The notes: generated from the sequence alone by a model not told the origin. A stretch of 64,000 nucleotides of DNA from Ascoidea asiatica (GCA_001600695.1 BCKQ01000006.1:1050483-1114482), one strand, 5' to 3'; counted from the first letter of the stretch, positions 10,388 to 20,847 are shown. Program-made: numbers and translations.

Positions 10388-11699
10388 TTATTTTTTTGGA
10401 GGATTGAATGTAATTTTTCTATTTTTCAATACAGTCCATTTAAATTTCTTTACCCAAACAGACATTAAATATAAGGATGATAAAACAATAATTGCTTTTA
10501 AACCAGCTTTTTTACGATCATCATGTTCAGGTTCTGCAGCCCAGTTTAAAAAAGTAGTCACATCTTTGGCCATTTGAGAAGTAGAAGCAGGAGTACCATC
10601 ATCATATTCAACTAAATCATCAAATAAAACTCTACCCATAGCAATTGAACCACCGGGAAAATAAGGATTATAATTGGAACCTTCTGGTAATACAACACCA
10701 GCAGGTGGATCATCAGGATAACCTGTTAATAATGAAAAAATATAATCACAAGCGCCATGTCTTGCTTTTACAATTAAAGATAAATCTGGAGGTAAGGCTC
10801 CTTGATTTGCAGCTCTTGCAGCTTGTTCATTTTCATAAGGACCAGGAATATAATCAGCTAATTTTCCAATTCTTTTTCTTGGTTTACCTTCATCATCAGG
10901 CTCATCATCATATTCTAATTCTTCAACCATATTTTTAACTTCTGAATTTGTATGAGATACACCTATTAAAGTTCTCCATGCCACTCTATCTAAAGAATGA
11001 CAAGCAGCACAAACTTCACGATAAACATGAAAACCACGACGGATTGATGCATGATCAAAAGTATCAAACATACCATTATGTGGCCAGTTAAAAGCAGGAG
11101 GGTGTAACCCATGTTCAGAAGCTGTCATTGCTTCTGCAGTATGAGAATCAGCATATAATAAATAAGCAGCGGATAAACCAGTAGCTCCAACAGTTGCTGT
11201 AACTATTTTTTTATAAATTGGAGTACTCTGTTGTTTTGCTGTAGTAGAAAAAGACCTCTAGTTAGGAAAAAAAACCAAAATAAAGAAAAATTGTTTGAAA
11301 GAATGTTAGTATTTATCCAAAAAAAAAAAGTTGAATTGAATTTAATTGATTTCATTTATTTTCCGGAAATGCTTATTTCATATATCTACTGCAATCGCCC
11401 AATAATTTTAAAGATAAATAATTTTGAGTATATTTAAATGAATATTTCTCTGAAGTTAATCCATTTTTTCAGTCTCCGAAATTCTTTAGATTATTTGAAA
11501 AAAAAATTTATTTCTCTTTCTTTTGTGTGGAAACTCATATTTCTTGAAATATAGTGGATATCATTTTGAATGAATTAAAAGTTTTTCTTTTTTAATTAGA
11601 TATTTTTTAAATAATTTTCCAAGTGTTTATTTGAAATATCAAGAATGATTAAAAACTTACAGCATTCAACTTGGCAGCAGCCCTCAAAGTTGGAAACAT
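10388..11699 (-). CDS. CYT1: Cytochrome c1, catalytic subunit of complex III (spliced)
   Basis: Haem-binding subunit of the ubiquinol-cytochrome c reductase in the inner mitochondrial membrane. Exon 1 is 11699-11661 (13 codons, beginning MFPTLRAAAKLNA); exon 2 is 11257-10388. The joined protein is 302 residues, against about 309 in S. cerevisiae. The presequence continues across the splice (RSFSTTAKQQ), followed by a hydrophobic sorting segment ending LLYADSHTAEAMTASEHGLH. Haem site CAACH, the axial-Met region GGSIAMGRVLFDD and the C-terminal anchor LSSLYLMSVWVKKFKW are all present. Without the intron there is an in-frame TAG just before RSFSTTA, which forces the splice. Two CCAAT motifs far upstream fit HAP-type respiratory control. 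Confidence 0.95.
11258..11660 (-). other. Intron of CYT1
   Basis: 403 nt, phase 0. Donor GTAAGT (11660-11655), acceptor TAG (11260-11258). The only good branch motif near the end, CTAAC, lies immediately before the acceptor (CCTAACTAG), leaving about 3-4 nt from branch A to AG. Confidence 0.85.
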
Positions 11700-12120
11700 T
11701 TTGAATATTGAATATTGAATATGTGAATAGGAATATTTAAAATTCTTTTAAGAAAAACTGAAAAAAAAACTACAACATAAAAAGATTAATAGATATTGAA
11801 ATAGATAGAAATAGATATAGAAATATTTCAGTATCAAAAGATCAAAGAATCAGAATTTTACCGTATAATAAACTGGATAATCAGACAGTCCAGTAAGCAG
11901 TACAATAATAATAATAACAATAATGAAAGAAAGTAACTAAGTAAATTAGTAACGTTAAGTAAAGAAGTATTACTGTCCCAGTAGTACAACGGGTAGGCCC
12001 TGGAAAGAGTTATGGGCGGACCGTTCTGGATAGTGGTGCAGTAATAACGAAGCTCACTCGCTAATTAGCACTCTTGCAATGGCACAATTGTCTGAACAAT
12101 CCGCTTTTTGCAGGACGCGA

Positions 12121-12125
12121 TTGGT
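12121..12125 (-). promoter_or_regulatory. CCAAT box upstream of CYT1
   Basis: ATTGG on + (CCAAT on -, context GACCAATCGCG), about 420 bp before the CYT1 ATG. CCAAT is the HAP-complex site; CYT1 is HAP-regulated in S. cerevisiae. Confidence 0.4.
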
Positions 12126-12189
12126 CTGCCCGCGAGCTGGCCTCCTCCACTGCTGGGCACTAGGCTTTACCGCAGGATTTCTTGTCCAT

Positions 12190-12194
12190 CCAAT
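12190..12194 (+). promoter_or_regulatory. Second CCAAT box upstream of CYT1
   Basis: Context CATCCAATCACAG on +, about 490 bp before the CYT1 ATG, opposite in orientation to the one at 12121. Confidence 0.35.
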
Positions 12195-12605
12195 CACAGC
12201 CAGCTGATTTCTCATTCGGAAGATAGGTAATATGTTTCTTCTTGATGTGTGTTTATTTATTATGATACCGCTTTATACCTCAACTGTCGTTTTAAAATGC
12301 GTCTTGTAAAGCGTCGATTTCTGAGTATTCTTCGTCTGGTGTAGGTGCGAGTCTGTATTGTTATGTTATGTCTCTTCATTTTTTTTTGTTACTGGTCTAG
12401 TACTACCAGTACAACGCTTTAATGATAATACCATTACTCAACTCTTCAAGTTAAAAATACTCAAACTCAATAAACGAATTCATTTCTACAGATGAAATTT
12501 CAAATAAAAACTTTCCAATTTATTCATTGGTTATTAGAATTATATCAAATGGCTATATACTGATATGTAAATTTAAAGGAAACTCATGAGTTACACCTGT
12601 TTAAT

Positions 12606-13997
12606 CTACCATAAAGCTGCTGGAGTATAAACAGGAATAGCTACAGTAATACCATAACCTGTGGTTCCAACGGCCCATGCTGGTTTTGTTGGTTGAGTCC
12701 ATCCACTTGGTGAAGATGTAATAGTTGAAGAATGAGTGTATGTAGTTGTGTCAGTTCCTGTAGAAATACCATATCCACTACCATAAACATTTTGGTAAAT
12801 ATCAATCATATAATTTTTAACATATGCTGAATCTTTGTAAAAACTGAAATCTTCAACAGTAATATCGGATGGTAAAATATAATCACTACCTCTAATGAAA
12901 ACACCACTTCTAATTTGTTTAGTAGCACTTGAAGAAATTGCTGCAATTGATCCGCTAAAATTAGAAAATGTTAAACCACTAAGAGCAACAGCTCCTGAAG
13001 TTCCTGAAGAATTTTCCCAATATTGATTAATACTCAATCCATAACCTGTTTGATATCCATGAAAATTTTCGAAAAGACAATTTTTAACTGTTGAATCAGA
13101 TCCACCTGGATATGTTTTAATAAACATTAATTGATTTGTATAATATGAATTAACATTTCTAACATGCATATATGATATATCTGCATCTGATTTTAATGAT
13201 CCAATGGACATTCCATCCGCATTATTACAAATCATATTCTCAATTAATCCATGATGTGAAGGTGATTTAATTGAAACACATTCATCTTTATTAGTAACTT
13301 CACAATCATGAATATAATAATTTTTACCTGTGACATCAATACCATCAGTACCTCCTCTATTTGGTCCTCTGATTGTAAGATGATAAACTTCAACATTTTC
13401 AACACTATTCAAAACGAGATGAAAGGTTCTTGAATCAATTATAAATAAGTCATGAACTGCAGAATTTGTCATTCCTGTGATTCTTATTAATCTTGAAGCA
13501 CTAGCAACATATCCATTTGCTGCTCTATATTTATAACCATTACCTTGGATAGCACCTTTACCATTTGAGGAATACATTTCAAAATTATCAACATTTGCAA
13601 TTCTTATCATATCACTATGAGTAACAGTACCTGCACTATTTTTTTGATTGAAATCTCCATCATTATCAATATCAATCAAACCATCAATTTGAAATGCCCA
13701 ATTATCAACATTTGTTAATGCTAAATAGCTTGATAATTTCCAAGTTCCTTCAGGAATATATAATCTAGAATTTGATGTCTTTGCAACACAGCTGGTAAAT
13801 GCTTTATTGACTGCTGATGAAATATCACTTCCTGAAACCGCACCATAATCTGTAATATCACAAACTGTACTTTTCTCAGCTAATGTGGTTGTTGGACCAA
13901 CAGTTCCTGATAATCCATAAGTTTCACTTCTTTCTAAAATTTCAAGTGAAAAGGCTGTAGTAGCCAAAATTGAAAAAGTTAAAATACGATTTAACAT
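12606..13997 (-). CDS. Secreted GH28 rhamnogalacturonan hydrolase
   Basis: 463 residues. An N-terminal signal peptide (MLNRILTFSILATTAFS) is followed by a right-handed beta-helix of glycoside hydrolase family 28. The active-site motifs are those of rhamnogalacturonan hydrolase rather than polygalacturonase: GGTDGIDV (residues 216-222), NKDECVSIKSP (237-246) and GMSIGSLKSD (262-271), where polygalacturonases have NTDG, QDDC and GHG. The predicted reaction is cleavage of galacturonate-rhamnose bonds in the pectin backbone outside the cell. The C-terminal part also follows the fungal enzyme (YGSGYGISTGTDTTTYT). The gene is divergent from the GH45 gene across 2.6 kb. Such enzymes are common in filamentous ascomycetes and uncommon in yeasts, so acquisition or rare retention is likely; a tree would decide. 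Confidence 0.9.
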   Translation of the reverse strand: MLNRILTFSILATTAFSLEILERSETYGLSGTVGPTTTLAEKSTVCDITDYGAVSGSDISSAVNKAFTSCVAKTSNSRLYIPEGTWKLSSYLALTNVDNWAFQIDGLIDIDNDGDFNQKNSAGTVTHSDMIRIANVDNFEMYSSNGKGAIQGNGYKYRAANGYVASASRLIRITGMTNSAVHDLFIIDSRTFHLVLNSVENVEVYHLTIRGPNRGGTDGIDVTGKNYYIHDCEVTNKDECVSIKSPSHHGLIENMICNNADGMSIGSLKSDADISYMHVRNVNSYYTNQLMFIKTYPGGSDSTVKNCLFENFHGYQTGYGLSINQYWENSSGTSGAVALSGLTFSNFSGSIAAISSSATKQIRSGVFIRGSDYILPSDITVEDFSFYKDSAYVKNYMIDIYQNVYGSGYGISTGTDTTTYTHSSTITSSPSGWTQPTKPAWAVGTTGYGITVAIPVYTPAALW

Positions 13998-14137
13998 TCT
14001 AGAACTGAATAAAAAATTTAAGTAAAGGAGTGAATAAATGAATGTTTTTTTTTAACTTAGTCTAGTAATAATTGAACTTACTATAATATATTCAATTTCA
14101 ATCAAAAATCTAAATTTTAGTTGACCATTTCATTTGC

Positions 14138-14145
14138 TTTTATAT
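14138..14145 (-). promoter_or_regulatory. TATA box of the GH28 gene
   Basis: TATATAAA on the minus strand, about 140 bp before the GH28 ATG, followed by an A/T-rich leader. A clear TATA element is in keeping with inducible expression. Confidence 0.5.
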
Positions 14146-16514
14146 AAAAAAAAAATAAATACCTTAATTAAATCATTTGACTTTATCTTTGGATTTACCA
14201 TAATTCTCTTTTGAATGTTTGCGTAAGTTAGTAAAACACATTAACATTTGGTATTGATATTTCAATTGTTTTATTATTATTAATAAAATCATAAACTCCA
14301 AAAACACCAATTTTAAAATATTCTCATAATGATTATTAGAGATTATTAACCCTGAAATTATCAATACTAATATTATTCATTTCATTCTTTTTCATTATTT
14401 AAGCGTAAAGTTATCATTATTTTCACCTCTCATTAAAAACAGGGAGAAATACAGAAGTTTCTATAATAAATTACAATAATTAAAAAGTTATAACTTTGGG
14501 GTGACATATTTTATAATTTAATGAAAGTCAAATCATTTTTCTTAAACTCTAACGTAACATTACTGTATCAGTTTCATCTACTTAGCGTTACAAGCCGTTT
14601 TCATAATTTTCTGAAACATCAAATAGAAGTTCTGATGCTTTAATCAAATATTTCAAATATTCTCAAGAAAAGTTGTTGGTTTATTTTGACAATCATTCTG
14701 ATTTCAATGAAAGCTCTAATATTCAAAGCACAGAAATAAAAAATGCCAATATTCAATTATCTCTTTTTTTCCCATCAACTGGAACCTAATAAAATATTGA
14801 ATAAAGAAATGTAATTCCAATAAAAAAATTTAAATTTTCAAATAGTTGTTTTCATGGAATTCAAAGTGAATCTATAAGGAGATTTTTTTTTAAAAAAAGG
14901 AATTGATCTTCCGCGTAGTATCTTTGCATTGCTCGATGTTACCAACATTGTCTCTACCAATAAAAGCATTACAATAAATGCTAGTCAAAAATGAAGATAA
15001 TATCAATTGTAAAATCGTATAAATATGAGAATCTGATATTTAAATCAATAAGTCTGCTCTATCTTAATTTGAATGGTAAATAAGAAAGAAAGAAATATTA
15101 ATGAAAAAATGTAAAAAGAAGAATGCTCAACAAAGCAATACTGAAAAGGCATTTTTCGACTAATTTATTCTTAATGCTTATAAGTATTTTCAATTCTCTT
15201 GGACACAAGATTGTAAGTTGCTTAAAGGTAAATATTTTTTAAAATTAATATCTTTATTTCAATTTTTGTGGAAGGACTTCGCCTAACTCAAAAAAATTCA
15301 AATAATTCTGTCATAGATAAAACTCAATTACTCCTAAACAATACATTAAATTTAATTTTTATTGCTTTAAAACTTAGGTATGATATGATAAGGAATATAA
15401 ACTAATCGTAATATTACGAATAAAAATTTGCTTCAGTTATTCTAATGACTGGATTATCGTATTTATAAATGTTTTGCCTTTTTTTAAAGCTATTGGGAAC
15501 CATATTTAAAACTAAAATACATGATATTAAGGATAATGTAACCTTTGCTTCTGATTAATAAGTTTGATATTAATAAAAAATAATTCTATTGAGTTAAAGT
15601 GTATTTTCACTTGCTTTATCGTTTTTAAAAAAATAAATAAATTTAGAAACGAAAAGTAAATTGAATTGTTCGAACTCTTTTCGATAATTGATTAATGACT
15701 TTTGACTATTTGATCACCTATTAAATAACTAAATATTGCAAGAGTAGTAGTATTTTCAAATTCTAAATGAGGTTTCTCATTCTGGATTTACCTCAGATAA
15801 TACAAAAAAATTTTTCTCTCTTAAGGATCAAAAAATACTATTGTAGAGTGATAAAATATTATCAGAATTTCGTATGAGAGTGGGCTATTGATCCTAATCG
15901 CGATTCCTACCAGTATAACTTCAAATCAAAATCAAAAAAAAAACAGAAAATCTTAGATTTAAGCTTTTATATATTCCTTTAGAATTATGAAAGAATTGTT
16001 TTAAGGATCAAACATAGCTCAACAAAACTGATCCCCATCTTACTAAGATACAGTAGAATGCAGTAACTTAACAAATAAAAATATCATTATTATTGTCAAT
16101 ATTTTGTATTTTCTTGAAAAAGCTGTTGATATTATTTGCTTCTAGGACCGATTTCGGAAAAAAATGTTTTGTTTGAAAACCGAATTCTGTAAAATAACAA
16201 CAAAGAAACTGAATTTAGAAGTCTTTTATTCTTTCTGATTCAATATTTCAATACTCAAGGAAAGCTTGAGTTAAAGTTTTTGTTTCGTAATTGTATTATT
16301 GTTTTTCAGGAGGCTTTGAAAACGCAGCTCCTACTAATATTATTAAGAGCATCCATAATTATGGTATCCAATAGTGATCTTATTGAGACCAGAAGTTCTT
16401 AATAGATATTTTTGAATCATTATTTCACTTGACAGACTATGAATAATTGTATTTTTAATCTGAGAGTTATGAGAGTTAAGTATTTGTTTGCCCGGAAATT
16501 CAAAAGAAATATTG

Positions 16515-16522
16515 TATAAATA
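16515..16522 (+). promoter_or_regulatory. TATA box of the GH45 gene
   Basis: TATAAATA, about 98 bp upstream of the ATG at 16613, a typical yeast spacing. Confidence 0.55.
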
Positions 16523-16612
16523 TAAAGGCCATTCAGTTATGGTTATAATAAAATGAAGTTTTTAAACAAATAACCTATTGAATATCAATAAAAAAAAAAA
16601 TAAATCGAAATT

Positions 16613-17635
16613 ATGAAATTTTCAATTGTTTCCATAACAGCTTTTTCTGTTTTACTTCAAAGGTCTTTAGCAGACACTTGCGCTGCAAATTATTATCAAT
16701 GTGGTGGTAAAAGTTGGACTGGTGCTACTTGTTGTAATTCTGGTTTCACTTGCGTTGTTGTCAATGATTACTATTCACAATGTCAAGAAGGAGGTGATAG
16801 TGACGATACAACTTCTGCAGCAGTCATAAGTTCTTCAGTTTCTTCAACTTCTCAAGAAGCGGTGACTAGCCTTTCAACATCTTCTGCTGCTGAAGTATCG
16901 ATTGCCAGTGATGATGTAGTTGAAGCGGCTGCAGTTTCCACATCTTCAACTAGTTCAAGCACTAGCTTTACTGTTTTCCCTGGTGGAAAATCTGGAAAAA
17001 CAACAACCAGTCGTTATTGGGATTGTTGCAAAGTAACTTGTGCTTGGTCTGGATACATGAACTCTAGTGCTCCTATAAGATCTTGTAAAGCTGATGGGGT
17101 AACAACAATTGATGATAACACTCAAAGTGGTTGTGTTGGTGGGGATGCTTATATGTGCTCGGATCAAGCTCCATGGGCGGTTACTGATAATTTGGCATAC
17201 GGGTTTGTTGCAGCAGCTGTAATGGGTGGAGATCAGGCTTCAGAATGCTGTGCTTGTTATCATTTGAAATTCACTTCGAGTTATTTTAGTGGTAAAGAAA
17301 TGGTTGTTCAAATCACTAATACTGGAAGTGAAGGTGATGATTTGACGGAAAGTAACTTTGAATTACAAATTCCAGGTGGTGGTGTTGGTTATTATACTGA
17401 AGGTTGTGCAACTCAATGGGATACATCTGTAAGTGGATGGGGTGAACAGTATGGTGGTGTTGATTCTGAATCAGAATGTTCTGAATTACCTAGTGCCTTG
17501 CAAGATGGTTGTGATTGGAGATGGGATTGGATGGATGGTGCTTCTAATCCAGATGCCACTTATGAAAGAGTTGTTTGTCCTACCGAAATCACTGATGTTT
17601 CAAAATGTATCAGAGATGATGAAGCCGATCTATAA
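16613..17635 (+). CDS. Secreted CBM1-GH45 endo-beta-1,4-glucanase
   Basis: 340 residues. A signal peptide ([20 protein letters not shown]) is followed directly by a fungal cellulose-binding module, CBM1 (residues 23-57; [17 protein letters not shown]). Then come a Ser/Thr/Ala-rich linker of about 65 residues and a GH45 catalytic domain (about 125-335). The family signature [14 protein letters not shown] holds the catalytic base Asp137, and the acid lies in the loop [20 protein letters not shown] (Asp242 or Asp243). The cysteine pattern follows Humicola Cel45A-type enzymes ([26 protein letters not shown]). It should hydrolyse internal bonds of cellulose or beta-glucan outside the cell. Codon use matches neighbours: I found no in-frame CTG. 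Yeast GH45 genes are usually explained by transfer from filamentous fungi. Confidence 0.95.
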   Translation: MKFSIVSITAFSVLLQRSLADTCAANYYQCGGKSWTGATCCNSGFTCVVVNDYYSQCQEGGDSDDTTSAAVISSSVSSTSQEAVTSLSTSSAAEVSIASDDVVEAAAVSTSSTSSSTSFTVFPGGKSGKTTTSRYWDCCKVTCAWSGYMNSSAPIRSCKADGVTTIDDNTQSGCVGGDAYMCSDQAPWAVTDNLAYGFVAAAVMGGDQASECCACYHLKFTSSYFSGKEMVVQITNTGSEGDDLTESNFELQIPGGGVGYYTEGCATQWDTSVSGWGEQYGGVDSESECSELPSALQDGCDWRWDWMDGASNPDATYERVVCPTEITDVSKCIRDDEADL

Positions 17636-18288
17636 TCTGCTTAGAAAAAGAGTATTGTCTAGTGAAGTTTATGCTTTGTTTCTAAATTTTCTTGTTTTTT
17701 TTTTTTTTTTATACTTTTTATATTACTGTGAAAATCTTTTCATTTCTAAAGTAGCAATTTTCCAATTAAAAGCTGGTTCTTTTAAAGAATGAATAATATA
17801 CTATTTAGGCATTTTAGAGGTATGGATTGTAAATATTCTCATAAGTTTTATTTATTTTTTTATATTTTTTTTTTTTTTTTTAACGAAAAACATTAAAGTA
17901 TGTAAAACTTTTTTTTTTTGAACCTTCCTTTTGAAGATGGGAGCGTCGGAATTACTGACTTAGGAATTCGTCATAATTAAAATAACTTTAAAATATCTCG
18001 GTTGGTGTAACGGTTAACTTTAACAATTAAATTGCTGTTTATCATTTGCTAATTGAATATTGAAAATTATTGATAAATCAAGGAATGCTTTCCAATAATT
18101 GATAGCCAAATTTTATTACAAGGTTAGTTAAATTTCAATTACAATTTTGAGAAAAATTTAATTAGACATTAATTTGTTAAGTATCTTTTAAAACTAAGAC
18201 TAATACCCTGTTTATATTACCTGAAAAGCACAATTTTCTAGATTTTGATAAAAAAGCTAGTGAAAAAAAAGAGAAGATTATATAAATT
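17636..18288. other. Intergenic region, GH45 3' flank to DUF4112 gene
   Basis: No gene seen. Long T runs at 17697-17710, 17860-17881 and 17910-17920. A tRNA-like A box at about 17998 has no B box after it. Confidence 0.55.
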
Positions 18289-18984
18289 ATGAGTCTTTTC
18301 CCAGATATCGAGGATCAAATTACTTCTGCTATTCCAGGATACAATATAGCAACATTTTTATTTGATGAATATGCTGGCGACAATTTGCAAACAAAAGATC
18401 CATTTGTTGAAGTTTTACCAAATGGGGATGAAAAAAAAAGAAGAGCACCAACTGGTTCGAACAAAGAAGAGATAAAAGTTTGGAAAAAAATTCAAAAAAA
18501 GGCTTGGGTTCATGATCGATGTATGTGTGGATGTTATCCAATTGATTGTGGATTAGGATTGGCAACAATAATAAGTATAGTTCCAGTTTTAGGACCGATT
18601 TTAATTTATGTTGTTCATGCTAGATTTATTTCGTTTGCTGATCAAATTTTACATTTACCTTCAAAAGTTGTTGCAAAAATGTATGCCAATATTTTGTTTG
18701 ATTTTTTAATAACATTGCCGCCAATTATTGGTACATTATTAGGATATTTGAATGCATGTTCTACGAGGAATGCAGCAATTATTCATACTGAAATGAAAAA
18801 AGTGTGCTTAAAAAGATTAGAAATGCAAAATTTAATTCCAAATTCAAAGCAAACTAGATTTCAGCCAATGAATATAGATGATTCAAATGCATTTTTAGAT
18901 ACAAATAATTCAAAAAATAAGAAAAAAAAGTCAGCAAAATATTTGAATTATAAACAATTTGATCAAGAAGCAGGTATTAGATGA
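18289..18984 (+). CDS. DUF4112 membrane protein
   Basis: 231 residues. The core (about 65-175) matches the DUF4112 family of fungi and bacteria: a Cys-rich entry (RCMCGCYPIDCGLGLATII), a first hydrophobic hairpin (IVPVLGPILIYVV), a basic amphipathic segment with LPSKVVAKMYANILFDF, and a second hydrophobic segment (LPPIIGTLLGYLNAC). The N-terminal 65 residues are acidic or mixed; the C-terminus is Lys/Asn-rich and probably cytosolic. Function is unknown in the family. Start is the only ATG that keeps the full N-terminus. The neighbour downstream is convergent. Confidence 0.75.
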   Translation: MSLFPDIEDQITSAIPGYNIATFLFDEYAGDNLQTKDPFVEVLPNGDEKKRRAPTGSNKEEIKVWKKIQKKAWVHDRCMCGCYPIDCGLGLATIISIVPVLGPILIYVVHARFISFADQILHLPSKVVAKMYANILFDFLITLPPIIGTLLGYLNACSTRNAAIIHTEMKKVCLKRLEMQNLIPNSKQTRFQPMNIDDSNAFLDTNNSKNKKKKSAKYLNYKQFDQEAGIR

Positions 18985-19209
18985 AAATATATCAATACCA
19001 GAAATTATTATTGTAATTTTTCTTATTTTGAATTCAATTTGAAATTGACATTAGGTTTCAATGATGTTAGTCTTTTACAAAATACCGATATATAGGTGAA
19101 TACTATTGACCTTTAATTAAACAAAACTAAGCTAAACAAAACGAACTAAAATAACAATAGGAGTAATAAATAGAGTAACTACAAAAACAAATTTTTGGGA
19201 GTTGAAAGG

Positions 19210-19812
19210 TTACCAATTTGAGTTATTGTTATCATCATTTCCTCCATATGAATCGCCTCCCCTTGAAGAAGAACCATAAGAATTATCATTATCGTTGCTA
19301 GAAGAGCCACCATACGAATTTTCACCTCTTGAAGAACTTCCATAAGAGTTATCATTATCGTTAGAAGAAGAACCTCCATAAGAATTGCTACCTCCCTTTG
19401 AAGAAGAACCATAAGAATCATCATCATCTCTAGAAGAAGAATTACTACCATATGAGTCACCTCCTCTTGAAGAGGAACCATAGGAGTCATTACTATTACT
19501 ATTGCCACCATAAGAATCGCCTCCACTCGATGAAGAACCGTAAGAATCATTTTTCGATGAAGAACCGTAAGAATCATTTTTCGATGAAGAGCCGTATGAA
19601 TCACTGGAGTCATTATTACCTCTTGAAGATGAACCATAGGAATTGTTAGAATCTCCTCTTGAAGATGAACCATACGAATTGTCAGAATCTCCTCTTGAAG
19701 ATGAACCATAAGAATCGTTAGAGTCATTATTGTCTCTTGAGGAAGAACCATAAGAATCATTATTGGATGATCTGTTGTTATCATCATCATTATCACGACC
19801 GAATAAACCCAT
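19210..19812 (-). CDS. DDR48: DDR48-like SYGSS-repeat protein
   Basis: 200 residues. A short head MGLFGRDNDDDN is followed by about 15 repeats of a core SYGSSSR or SYGGSS separated by Asp, Asn, Gly and Ser. The same MGLF head and SYGSSN-type repeats characterise Ddr48 of S. cerevisiae and Candida, a stress-induced, abundant, hydrophilic protein reported to have ATPase/GTPase activity. The S. cerevisiae protein is longer (about 430 residues) and uses Asn/Lys spacers; here Arg/Gly/Asp spacers dominate. The protein should be intrinsically disordered. The array is repetitive at the DNA level and probably varies in copy number. Because of the periodicity a second frame on the same strand also stays open, which I regard as a by-product. 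Confidence 0.75.
   Translation of the reverse strand: MGLFGRDNDDDNNRSSNNDSYGSSSRDNNDSNDSYGSSSRGDSDNSYGSSSRGDSNNSYGSSSRGNNDSSDSYGSSSKNDSYGSSSKNDSYGSSSSGGDSYGGNSNSNDSYGSSSRGGDSYGSNSSSRDDDDSYGSSSKGGSNSYGGSSSNDNDNSYGSSSRGENSYGGSSSNDNDNSYGSSSRGGDSYGGNDDNNNSNW
19250..19780 (-). repeat. Coding minisatellite of the DDR48-like gene
   Basis: Irregular tandem repeats with a shared core coding SYGSSS. Two adjacent near-identical 27-bp blocks lie around 19530-19585 (SKND repeated). Confidence 0.75.
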
Positions 19813-20464
19813 TTTTAAAAAGTTGTTTTAGAGAAATTATCTGAAGTTTTATGGTAATATTGAAGTATCAATACTAATAAGCAAAAAAATTGATTTGTAT
19901 TTTGAATAGCAAATATTTATAAAGAAATTAATTATTTATAAAGTTGTTTAAAAAGATTAAATAATGAAATCAGGTCGAATTGTATTGGGAACTAGGGACA
20001 TATTTATACTAATTGGTTCTTTAATATATTCGTAAATATATTATGGGGGGCAAATTTAAAGATAAATGATAAAAACACACCTCAATCATTTTGTTGAGTT
20101 AAGAGATGAAATTAGACATGAATCGAAGGGATTTTTATTAGAGTGTGTACTTATTTTATATAGCGATATCGTATCATAGGATGATCCTATTAGGATTTCA
20201 TAAGAATCTCATATTACGTTAGCAGTTGAAGTTCTACGCTAAAGTGCTGGTAATTTAATAAAGATATTGAGTGAGATTGTCTAGATTTAGCTAGTTATAT
20301 TCAAGGTAATTAGTTTTAGTTTAATTCAATTGAATTAAGTTGGAAAATATTATTGAAATCATGAAATCATGAAATTTGAGGAATATTCGAAACTTCGTTT
20401 TAAAAGTTGAAATTGGAAAGGAATTTGGAAAAGGCATCGACGGCATCGGGAAACAATTTAAAAA

Positions 20465-20472
20465 TTACGTAA
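20465..20472. promoter_or_regulatory. TTACGTAA palindrome, Yap/bZIP-type site
   Basis: Perfect TTACGTAA, followed 7 bp later by the related TTACTTACG. About 650 bp upstream of the DDR48-like start. Yap-family bZIP factors bind this in yeasts and drive stress genes; occupancy here is inference. Confidence 0.4.
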
Positions 20473-20792
20473 GCTATTACTTACGCTTGATGAGCACGTT
20501 GATTCGAGGAGAGGAGACACGTCTTTAAGAAGTTGTAGCCACAGTGACGATGACAAAGATCCGATCGACAGCTTTTTCATCCTTGATGCTGGTAGCGTTA
20601 GTCTTTATTGATCCGTGCAGAAATCCAATTATTAATTCTCAAATTTCAAACTCTTCAAATCTCTCTTACTAGAAAATTCAAGCTCTTCATATTTGTAAAT
20701 GACTTCAGTTTATGAACCTTGTTAATTTTTCGAATTCTGCCTGAATATTCCTGTAATGTTACGCCAAAGTTTTTTTAAAAAGCAACTTATGT

Positions 20793-20847
20793 TACGCAGT
20801 TCCTACGCAGTTCCTACGCAGTTTGTACGCAATTGTTACGCAACTTC
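20793..20847. repeat. 11-bp tandem repeat, TACGCA core, five copies
   Basis: TACGCA begins at 20793, 20804, 20815, 20826 and 20837, an exact 11-bp period (about one helical turn). Consensus TACGCARTTNN. The first two units are identical (TACGCAGTTCC). Confidence 0.9.

Larger units (their letters stand above)
11700..12605. other. CYT1 upstream region and 3' flank of the GH28 gene
   Basis: No gene seen. The part 11960-12240 is clearly less AT-rich than its surroundings and contains two CCAAT-type motifs. The part nearest CYT1 is A-rich. Confidence 0.6.
13998..16612. other. Shared divergent intergenic region between GH28 and GH45 genes
   Basis: 2.6 kb with no supported ORF, RNA gene or repeat family. 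It is AT-rich throughout with T or A runs. Both edges carry TATA elements facing outward. Its size is several times that of the other intergenic spaces here, which suggests extended regulatory sequence. I could not assign specific activator sites. Confidence 0.6.

Noticed and set aside
17998-18030. tRNA-like A box (GTTGGTGTAACGGTTA)
   Set aside because: No B box, no acceptor-stem pairing and no anticodon arm follow.
19179-19796. Second long open frame on the minus strand overlapping the DDR48-like gene
   Set aside because: It is a by-product of the periodic repeat; the peptide is Met/Ile/Leu-rich and has no family resemblance.
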